Shown here one piece after another: positions 40,801 through 52,800 of a stretch of DNA of 64,000 bases. The stretch is from Pyralis farinalis. Lineage: Eukaryota > Arthropoda > Insecta > Lepidoptera > Pyralidae. Both the position numbers and the translations under genes were made by a program. Under the pieces are notes generated by a model. That model had not been told where the DNA came from. It ran no database searches and was given only the letters and a program-made list of their open reading frames with translations. The stretch covers positions 26,783,032 to 26,847,031 of the forward strand of contig OX382276.1 in NCBI GenBank assembly GCA_947507595.1. Reading direction: 5' to 3'. Within the stretch, counting starts at the first letter, position 1, and each line of letters starts with the position of its first letter.

Positions 40801-43800
40801 AAACCCTTTTGGAACCCCACGCTGTAGTCTCTTGGGTAGACCTAGGCATGGACTCATTTCATCGCTTAAATGTTAATTAAAAATACATCTCAGGTAGATA
40901 AAAAAGAAACTAACAAAAAATGATTTTATTTAAATAAATGTATGTCGTGTCTCAGTCTCAGTGTCTGTTTATTATGTTAGTACGCCGATATGTTATGATG
41001 ATATATATATATATGTTTTGTAGGTACATCAAAGCTGAGATTTATAAGTAAACTCCGAATCAAACTTTATCGCATTGCTTATTCACATAGAATACACTGT
41101 TATGCACTGTTACGATGAATGGACATAGTACTCGATCGAGGAAGAATTTGATCCTTGAAAAGGATTTCTAAAAGCCCGACGAACTTCGAGGGCTAAATGA
41201 AAATCGTTTTTAAAGTTCGTCACCTCCGAATTGTTTCGAGATAAACTCTGTAAACTGTAAACTGTGTCGGGCGGAGGGAGGAACAAGTCCGCCCTAGCCG
41301 CGAACACGCATTACGATACCAGCCAATTTAAATGGCACAATTTTTCCCAGAATTAATAAGGGTAACAGTATGAAATTGCCATTTTATAGTAATAGATACT
41401 TTGAATTGACGTCATAGTGTGAGATTTCGAGTGAAACTTTTTTCACATGATACCTATGAGGTTTTTCTTTTAAAAAATGTGCAACATTTGATTTCCGAAT
41501 TTCAATAGTTTTTTTTATTCAGCTTATTTTTTATGCCGAGAAAGATAGATACTTCGAAAATCCGAGTAATTTTTGAATACGACTTACGACGCGGAACTAT
41601 TGCGGCAGAAACGGCTCGCAATATCAATGCTGCGTTTGGAGAGGAGACTGCTAATGCACAAATGAATGCACAAACATTTTTGGTTTAAACGCTTTCGTAA
41701 TGGAAAATTCTACTTGAAGAACGAACCAAGACCGCCAACACATGTAAATAACGTTGAATTGAAGGAGATGGTGCAAGCCGATCCGAGTCAAACTACCCAG
41801 GAATTAGTGGCATAGTTTAACGCTACCTTATCTACAATATTGACTCATTTGCATCAATTCGATAAGATAAAAAATATGAAAAATGGGGGCCTCATGATTT
41901 GACTGATCTGCGGAAAGAAACACGTGTTGCCTTGTTGAACCGTGACATGTGGCGAAACGTGCATTCTTTACGATAACTGTAAGCGAAAAATGCAATGGCT
42001 GACCCCAGGTCAAACGCCGCAACAGTGTCCTAAAGCAAAACTTACCAATAAAAGGGTAGTGGTAACTGTTCGGTGGTTTCTTCATGGCGTTATTCACTAT
42101 AGCTTTTCAGGTCTGGTCAAGCAATAACAGCAGATATTTACTGTGCCGAACTTCGAGCAATGATGGTGAAACTAGCAGTGGAACAGACACGACTCGTAAA
42201 TTGATCTTCACCATTATTGTTTCATGATAACGCAAGACCTCACACTGCACGAGAAACCGTTGTAACTCTACTCGCCAGACCTTGCTCCAACTGACTACAA
42301 TTTTTTTCGTGATTTGGACAATTTTCAGCGTAGTAAAAAATTTTCTTCCCTCTTTCTTCCCCTTTGTACTGCCTCTTGGCAGTACAAAATGCTTTCACAC
42401 AATTTGACGAATCTAGATCCCCAGAGTTCTATCGCAAAGGCATAAAAATCTTTCGATTAGATGGGAGCAATGTATAGATAATGAGAGTAAATATGTAAAT
42501 ATGATGAGTAACGTTTTAGATTTTTCAGTACAAATCGGCAATTTCATACTTAGACCCCTAATATTTACTTATTTCAGTAGTGAAGGGGCCGTCCATTAAT
42601 CACGTGATGTTTTTTTAGCATTTTTTAACTCCCCCCTCCCCCTTGGTGATACGTGGTGAGGTTTAAAACTAACCCCCCCCCCCCCCAATTCACGTGTATT
42701 TTTAGTACCTACCTACAAAGAATCTTAAAAATTTTAGAATATTATCTTTAAATACAGGTATACAGTATAATCTACTTTTCTAGTCTAGACAGAAAGGTTG
42801 CAGGTTGTTTTTGACTGGCATAAAAATAATATTAAAGGAATGGTGTAATCAAAAACATATATTGTACTAGTACATGAACATATTTAATGTTCTCGGTCAA
42901 CATCTTGCAAGTCAGTTGTTGGCACTGTGCTTTGTTGAAGATCAACGTCGGTTTCATCAAGCCACTCGGCGTCATTTTCGCGCACTACGCAGAGAATCTC
43001 TCTCGATCTGCCGATCGATGGTCTCGTGAGGATGCGCGAAGGAAGAACATTGTGCACCTCTAGACTATTATTGCTCGGATTAGGTTATAAAAAATAAATA
43101 CACGTGATATCTTACTACACCCCCCTCCCCTCTTGTGATATTTCGTGATTTTTGCCTAACCCCCTCCCCCCTGTTTCGATGGACGGCCCCGAAGGTGGCA
43201 TTCAATTCACTATTTATATCCTTTAAGTCAGACATATCACAGTGTGTAGTCGACAACGTATCTACGTTAATGCCACAGCGAGGCCTATTATAAAATTTGT
43301 TTTTTGTTTTATATACGTACACTATCGTACATAATATATGGATTTAGTATGTAAATCTGTATGTATTGATGTATATGTGTAATGTATGTATGTCTTCACG
43401 CCAGGTTCTTTGCGGGGTAAGCGGAGAGAACCGAGCGCCATGAGATGCTTTGAATTGATTTAGTGCAGAGCGTTATGTCTTCTGTCACTTTAGTAACATC
43501 AGTAAAACGTCCTAACGTTGACAAATTAACGCACAGCGAGAGTCACTGCGTTGGGTCTAGGAACATGTGGGTTTTTCCCTTCTGTAAGGAGTTTCATATA
43601 CGTAGACAAAATTACGAAAAACAAGCGGCAAATAAAAATATTGCAAAGTAGCGTCGTCACCGTCATTGTCTTTCTGCCCCAGGATATCCATTGCTGAACT
43701 TAGATAATCTTCCTTTTAGACTTGCACAACGCCCAATTTTGTGCTGTTTGCATTCATTTGCTTCTTTGCGGTTTTTTCTAGACCCATCTCCACTCGGTAA

Positions 43801-46800
43801 TACGTCGCACGTGCATTTCATGATTTTGTTCAATAATTCAGAAACGTTTTGTTCCCATAGTATCACTTCTGAAGAAGCAGCTATTCTTATATAGCCTGCC
43901 CACTTCTACTTCAGCTGTAAGTTATCATATTTTTTTCCTATTTCCCCAGATGTGCACATTTAAATGTCCTGTTTTGCTTTAAATTATTAATTTTACACAG
44001 GCAAAACTGGTTGTGGCTTTATTAAATTAACGCGGAAGAGGGTTAGGTTGTTTAACAACAAACGTTTACGAAATTTTCTATTTTTTTTTTGCTGATTGCT
44101 TAAATCTGATAAAGTAATTTGGGCATACATTATTCGCAAGGTTGGTAAAGGTCCTGCTCACGTATTTATGCCCAAACTTGACATATTACATTACTTACAT
44201 TTGATTAAGTAATTTGTCTTTTTAAAGGAATTGTAATTATTTATTAGATTCTTGGTTGATAATACATATTATATAAATCAGCATTACAAAACAGAGTGTT
44301 TTGCACAACAACATTAATTGTGTATGTATGTATATCTTCACGCCAGGTCCCTTGCGGGGTAGGCAGAGAGAACCGAGCATTAATTGTGCAAATATAAAAT
44401 TTAGTTATACCCTTCTAAGCAAGCGCCGTTCAGCTTTGCATATAAAAAATTCATAAGGTTCAAAGCAAGTGTAAAAATTCACGTTATTGCACCCTACGCG
44501 CAAATTCCTAATCGTCTGATTGAACGTAATTAATATCTCTTCAATCACGACTCTCTGGAGCACTCGGGTTACCGTGGTGTCGTTTCGCACCAATAGCTCG
44601 CCACAAGCTGTCCTGTGAGGACAAGTAATATTTAATTTATTCACTCTTTTTAAATATATTAGTATAATTAAATATTTATAATCATACTTGTTTCTTCTTT
44701 GTTTTTACGTTTATATTTTACAACTAATCGACGTCGCCTTATACACAGGTATAACATTTTCAGACCGACAGTAATTTGGGCATAACCAGTGGGATATGAA
44801 AGCAGAATTTCTGACCACATTATTATGCTATTATTACGTTTAAGTATGTATTTCCCTTTGTTAAATTTGCTTTAATTAATAATATTAATACATACATCAC
44901 ATTTGTTTTTACACCTTTATTTTTAAGGAGAAACTAATCGGCGTCAATTTTTACACTGATGTACGTTTTACGACCGGAATGGAAATGGTTTATTTAAAAT
45001 ACAAATCCCCATCACCGCTAGTAGAAACAATATTACCGAGGTTATATACCACAGTTTACTGTACAGTAAAATAGGAACAATAGAAATGACAATGTGTAGT
45101 CGACAAAGAATATATTTTATCGGCGTTGGTAACAACTCGTAATCACGGAATTTTAAATGACGGAATAGTAATTGTAACATTAGTGGTGCAAGCTATAATA
45201 AACCTTGATAGAGGTCAGGTAACTGACAAACAAGAAAGGTAGTAGATTCAGGTGTTATTTTGTGAAAGTCAAATTTACATGCAATTTTATATAACCTGTT
45301 TTGTATGCCTCCGCCACCAATTAGTCCATGCAAATGCAGGGCAGAGACTACCGGAGCAGCCATGGCAACGATAGCATGTTGCATCTACTAACGGTAGTGG
45401 GTGGGTGCCGGCCGGCGCTAGTCCACATGAACTAATTGGTGGCGGAAGCACTCAAAGCAGGTTAGATTAAATTGCATGTAAACAAGAGAGCGTTTTAAGG
45501 AATTTCTTAATCTATAATACATAGATAAATCCGCATCTCATAACACAGTGTATTCAAATATAACATTTTCTTTCATCAACGAATACCGTTCTAGGCAATC
45601 CGCGCTTCAGATTTATAAAAAAAGTGTAAAAATTCGCGTTATTTGTTACCAATGCCCAAATTCCTAATCGTCAGACTGAACGACTCCGGAATGCTATGTA
45701 GGGGGGTGCGGGGATCGTATCGGCCGGTCTTAGCTAGCCAGGTTTATTCTTTGTGTAGTGTACAATTGAATAGTAAATACTTTCCCATATTTCTTTTCTA
45801 GCATCATCATGATTTCATCCCAAGGACGTCCACTACTGAACATAAGCTTGCATGCATCGACTCCCTGCGATCATCACTAGATCGTCGGTGTATAGTGTGG
45901 CGGGCCGTCCTACGCTGCGTTTTCCGGCTCGTGGTCGCTATTCGAGAACTTTCTTGTTTCTGTCCCATTTCTGCGGCGCGTTTACCTCGACTGTGATGGA
46001 TTTGAAATGCTTCCGAAGGACTAAAAGTACCGATATTCCCCTCGCTTTCAGAAGTTTAGAAGTGATTACGTCATCCTCCGAGTCTTGTTATTCTTAGATC
46101 CATCCTAATTTCGTACTTATATAAATCTTGCAGTATATATAATAAAAAGTTCCCCTCTCCTAGGTACACAAAGGCGGTTGTCAAAGGCGATTGTTATTAA
46201 TTTCAATTTTTGTATTATTTTTGTCGATTGGCCAAAATGAGCTAATTAATATTATCCTATAATATTTTACAACAAAAACTAAGTTGTAAATTCAAATAAG
46301 CCTTAATTTATTGCAGTCGAGCTCTTTGCTTGCGAGCGCTTTGTTGTAACAAAATAATTTTGACCAATTCAACCTAGGAACTTTGCAAGTACAATAAACA
46401 ACAATATGTATTTATTTATAAGCGAAATTCGCTCATTTTTACACGGTAATGTTTTCTGTCATGGTATTCGTATCAAACTACTATTATAAAAGTATAACTG
46501 GTGACACATACAACCTTTTGTAGAACTAAGTGTACGTCAACCTTGTCACCTTGACCTATGTACCGTCCTTACGCCGCCGTAACTAATATAAGTTATTATC
46601 GTACTTCAAGTGTCAAGTATGATCTGCTCTTAGCTGTACCTAATCACTCATGTATAAGTATAGAACGCCATTATATTATCTTCTAATAGGTCCGATGCTG
46701 TAGCTTTGGCAGTACGTCAATATTCTTAAATATTTTGTGCGCTCTCTTATCCTTTAATGACTCTCCCCTACCTGACTGAAGACATGTTCCATGTCGCTAT

Positions 46801-49800
46801 GCTATGTACGCTATTTGACAGGAAGAAAAGACCAGGTCTATGCTTTTGTATAAACAAAATAAAAATGCATATATTCCGCGATGCTATTTACAGCTATACA
46901 AAGAAATTCAAAAAGTTTTGTAGCCGAGTGTACAGAGCGGGCGCACAACGGTTCCAATAACATGGAAAAAGGCATACGATTGACCGCCGCGTTCCAACAA
47001 ACTGTTTGCTAGGCACTCTGCCTCTTTGAAATGAGATTTATTTCTGTTAAACCTTTTTTCAGCCACACATACTTATCAATATTATCGACTTTAAAACCGA
47101 CTATACTAACTAGCGAACATCTGGCACCTATTAGGTTGACCAGGTACTATGTACTGTAATCTAAGTATAAAAGGTTCTGTTCCATTCCGTGGACAACGCT
47201 TGATACTCTATATTTTATATATTTAAAATTTATTTAGCTCTCGGCCACAATGTTTCATGACGCTTTTTACATTTAATGGGGCAGTGATAGTCACAGTCCA
47301 ATCACAGCCTTGTCCTTGCACACTCTGCTACCCGCTTGACTAGCCTCCTCCGCCCTTCTGCCACACGTGGTAGACGAACCTGCAAAGAACCGCTAAGTTC
47401 GCCGCCAACGACACGAGATCTGAAATGTACCGGCCCCACTTCAAACTCTTTGCGCTGTATCCTATACATCATCTTGCTCTTCAGATCATCACACATAGGA
47501 CAGGACCATGGGAGATGGTTTCTGTCTTGGCTGTTTGTAACCTAAGCAATAGAATTTCAATTACATCTAATTGTGTCATTGTTAAACTTTCCAATTGAGT
47601 GTAGTTTTGATAACAATAAAAAATATGGTGTCATCGATGGCTAACAGATGGTCCGTGTAATTTGCTCCTTTGACTTGTCTTTTCATCAAAATCTATTGTT
47701 ATAAAACAACACTCTGACTTGTTAACTAGTTGCCTGCGCAAAGTACAGCCTAAACGGCGGGATTGAGACCAGAAGACCTACGTTATAAACTGTGCGTCTT
47801 TAAATTTAATGACAATATTCCTTATCAATATATCGTAACCAGAAAAGAATTGCTAGAACACGTACGAAGCTGCGAGAAATCACTAGTTATAACTTAGACA
47901 CCCAGTGGATTAACCGCTTCTACTTGTTTGAGTAGATTTCAATTTAATTTAATAGCTTTAATTTGAAGTGTTCATTGTCCGAAATATAGCCCTACAATTT
48001 CTGATAGGTAGGTACCCAATTGTGGCATCTCTTTGGATCGCTGAGGTTTCGCTTAGAAATTAATTTATTTGAAACATCAAAGCGTTTCGCAATCCAACGT
48101 ATTTATCAAAACGAAATACGGAAGGGGCGAAAAATTCTGTGCACAATGAAATTGCTTTTATATAGTAGTTACAAAGTTACGTACATAGTTCTGTATTTAT
48201 AATATTTGTGTATACACTCGCACTTAATTCGCACTAATATTGTATGTATTAATTAATGAGAAAACAACTCTATATATGATGCTAAACTGCTAATTCGATT
48301 TCGTTGAATTTGTTATTCGTTCTAGGTTTTTATGATATATAATCTTTAGAATGTGTAAATCTCGTCTGATTTACACATTCTAAAGATTGATCTCATGACA
48401 GAAGAATGGGTATATTTAATTGAAAGTAATATTGTCATGAAGTTAATACATTTTCATCATAACTTGAAATTGAATATTAATAAACTATTTGACCTAGATT
48501 TGGGAAAAAAGAAAAACTGTTTATTAGTAGCTACCAGTATAATATCAGTGAATTTATAGTAGGTACATTATTAAACAATGATGAAGAGAATACAGCCATC
48601 GCTCAGCGTAATGTTGTGCTGCTCGTTGATACATTATCAACTTTTAACTTGCTAAGTAGATTAAAAAAAACTTTAATAAGAGAATTAAATAAATTACAAT
48701 AAGATTATATTTCAAAAATGTAGGACGTGTCTTAAGAGGGTGCACAAAGCTAAGTGGCGCCCTCATTTTGTTTTTTTTAATAACGCTGATTTTAAGACCA
48801 ATTCTAAAAAAACGCTCTATAGGGCACTGAAGAACCATATTTACGTTTTTTTTGAAATGTACCTTGTATTTATTATCTATGACAAGTAACCAAAATTTTT
48901 ATTATTGCTTATTGTGGCCACTTATAGCAATAATCAAAAGTATGACTAATTCTACATAAATAATAAAAACAGAATATGTCTCAAAAAAACATAAATATGG
49001 TTCTTCCGTGCCCTATAGAGCGTTTTTTTTGGAATTGGTCTTAAATTCAGCGTTATTAATAAAAACAAAATGAGGGCGCCACTTAGCTTGTGCACCCTCT
49101 TAAGTGCCCGTTTATCTTCTTCTGAAGATCTTTGTGCAGTTTCATAACACTGGTAAATTTTACTTGAGTTAAGTATTCACAAAAACTGCAGAATCTCCTT
49201 TCTTGTTCTTCGTACACGCATTACGTATATGTGTGTAAATAATGGATCATACTATTGTTTGTTTGGTTTAGAATATCGAAATAGCAAGAAGCAAGATTTT
49301 ACTGTACATATACCTACAGGCAAATATTAAAAAAATGTCTTCATATGTCTTAGAACTTCTAAGGTCTAAGTTATACGTTTATAAGTACCTGTCACATAAA
49401 AATACTAAACACATACCGAACTAGTCGAGCGGCTTGAAGAACGGCGATCAGGCCGAGGTAGATCCCCTATTTGTGGGTGAATGGTGGCTGTCTACATTAT
49501 TCACATTATATAACTATTCTGACCATAAATACTGTTACGTATGAAACTTATATTTTTTTCAACTCTTTAATTATTTTGAGTTTGAGTGAGAACGCGTTTA
49601 TTATATTAAAAACTTCTTACGATTTCCCGCCGTTTAACATATTTTTTTTGTGTTTATTATCAATTTCCATATGGAATGGGGTGTTAAAGAAATTAGAATT
49701 GCAGTGGATGCCTGGTATAAAGTGGGTATGGAGCCAGACGTATGTTCGTGTATCGTACTATCGACAGACATACCAACACTTCCTCTGTTGAAGACCATAA

Positions 49801-52800
49801 AAGATAGGGGCAACCGCGTGTTGTTAATGCTGTTAAAGCCAGAATTCGTTAAAACTCCATTAGGAAGGAAAAAATCTTTTTTTTCCTGGGACTTTCCACT
49901 AGGACTCTGTCGCGTATAATAAAACAAGACCTGAAGCTTGGCGCTTATCGCCGAAATATAGGACATGCCCTAAATCAATCCCTACAGTTGAAGAGAGTGT
50001 ATCAATCAATATGCCTTCTGTTTCGATACGCAGATGAAAGGCACAGAAATATCCCTTTTACTGAAGAAAAAAAAAATCACGATTGAAGAGCACTACAACA
50101 AGCAAAATGGTAAAGGGTACGCACACAGGTCTAAAGAAGTGGCTTCTTTAGACCTTTTACCTTAGACCTTTTAGAATCTGAGATTAGAAACAGGATAAAC
50201 CTGTAATTGTTTAAATTGCAATACCTACCGTACTTATGAATAGAGCTGCTTTTATGTTTTACAAGACCGTCATGTAGCGGTCTGTTTACATTGCCTACCC
50301 CACAAGGGATTTTGCGTCAGGAATAGATAGATAATTTATATGGCTTTTTATGTTACTTGACTATATACAAATTAACACTTCATGACATCAACAAAAATGG
50401 TTAACATTGTCAACAATGATTTTAGAATCTTTTATTTCTTGGCGCAGCGCAGAAGTATGTTTGAGGTTGAAGCCTCTTTGCAGTTCTTCTATCTATATGT
50501 CCGTCAACGCCTTTACTACCAACCAACCAACTACTAAGAATACATTATATACATAAAGGTTAGTGTGTTTTCGGTATCCTGCGGATTAATTCAAAAAGTA
50601 TATCTTCGGCATGCAGGAAAAATTATGAAAATTCCGCGTACTAATCTGTACTACACTAAAATCGCTCTTATATATGCAAAAGCAGTGGATTAATTACGTA
50701 AATTTTTGTTTCTTATAGGTTCGTCTACACGAGCGCATGCTGCAAGAGCAAGCCAAAAAGATGAACGTTAAGTCTCTAGCTGCCAACAAGGAGGATGCGA
50801 GTAGAAGCGTCGAGATCCGCATCGCCAAAGTTGCCTTCACGATTTTCTTTTTGTTCGTGTGTGCTTGGACACCTTATGCCTTCGTCGCTATGACGGGTGC
50901 TTTTGGGGACAGGTCAGACTTTGAAGCATATTGTTCTTTTCAGCCAGTTCTTTTCTAGACCTTTAACATCAATGCGTCCAATTGACCAAGCCTTACACCC
51001 AGTATCTCGAATAACGACGCACTCTTTTTCTATTGCTGGTTATCAAGTTGTGTTGCGTTCCATAATTTTGTATCACGCTAAATTTTATCTGGTGCGATGA
51101 CCAGAATCTCAATTTTGGTTAATTTAAAAGGTCTTGAAAATTGACAAAAACATCTCTCGCATATTGACAGCTATCAGGAGTTCCCCTACCATGAAAATAA
51201 AATCCCCACGTAAGACGTTGTTACCCTTGAATTTTAAGTTCCAATGTTACATTAACTTTATAATATGAGGATTTCTAACGCGAAAGAAATTGTAATACAA
51301 TCACTCACCAAGGACTTATGGACGGCTCCCAGTGCTAACGCATGAAGGCCTCCCCTCATTCGCCAAAACGTAGTGTTTTAGTGCCCAAATAACATATTTT
51401 AACCAATAAGACGATAAGCGACCGTGATGTTGATCCGTCATAATCATAACCCAATGACATTCGTGTGAAGATTCGCACATCGGCGGCAGTAAGGGAATCT
51501 CGATGTATGTCGTCCTTCTTAGATACCGTCTTACCAAAAATGCCAACAACGTATTGCAAAAGAAAAACGCAAATAATATTAATTATCTATCTAGCCAACA
51601 ATTTTAAGTTAGGTTGGTATTTGATATATGTTTTATTTGACGTCTAATCGGTACCGTGTCTAAAGCGTTAGTTACTAACAATTTATTGTGATTGAAATCA
51701 TGATATATTGTTAAAAACATAAACGTAACGTACCACGTAATCGGCGTACTATCAAAATACACGACGACTGTTCAAGTTATATAAACTCAACGTTAAAGTC
51801 AAAGTTATGCAAATCTCACCTTTACTGCTAAGATTTGTGGGTGTAGAACTTGATCTGTCGTTGTCTGTACGTGTTGATAGGAGTTGCCTACAACGTATGA
51901 TCAAGATGTGGTATTTAATTTAGTTTCTCACAACAAAAAGAAAACAATAATCGATACGCCCAAAAAAAATTACATAAAAGCTATATTTCCCTAAAAAGGC
52001 TAGCAACGTATCGATGAAGCTTTGGTGTCTCTGATATCTGATATTATGCTTTCCATCGTGTTACCAATATGCTCGATTACTGCCTCCCTTGTTTTATTAT
52101 TTACAAAATAGGAATTATCATATGAATATCCAAAGATTTACTAAATATTATTTATGTGTGTGTATTTAGAAACCTCCTGACGCCCGTAGCCACCATGATC
52201 CCAGCGGTGTGCTGCAAGGTCGTCTCCTGCATAGACCCGTGGGTGTACGCCATTAATCACCCAAGATACAGGTATATTTACACTTACGGCACGGTACAGT
52301 GGGTATATTATGTATGTTTTAGCATATATTTTAAAACGCACAATAAACAATAGAATTGTACATTGAGTATGATGGGATTCCAAGCAAGGGATTCCATAAT
52401 AAATTTAAATATAATCTTCCAATTTTTATTTTAGCCACACACATTGTACTTCTTAGTAAATGTATTCAAGAAAAAAACGCTATCATTTATAGGTGGGCCG
52501 TATGCTTGTATGTCGCCCGACATTGTTCTAAAAAAAGTGGGAGGAGAGGGGGATCTATTCCAAATACATAGAAAAGATATACGTATATGAGGACGGAAAA
52601 CGGCAAAATTTAACAAATAACGATTCCTATTGATCAACACGCACCTGGTTCGAGAGCTGGAGTGGGCATGTACCACTGAACTCGGATTTACGTACATATT
52701 TGTAATTATCACTTGCTCGGCGGTGAAGGAAATCAGCACGACCAAGAAATTATATTTCGAAAGACGTGTTCAGTCCAGTTAAGTCTGTAGAAAGATCTCG

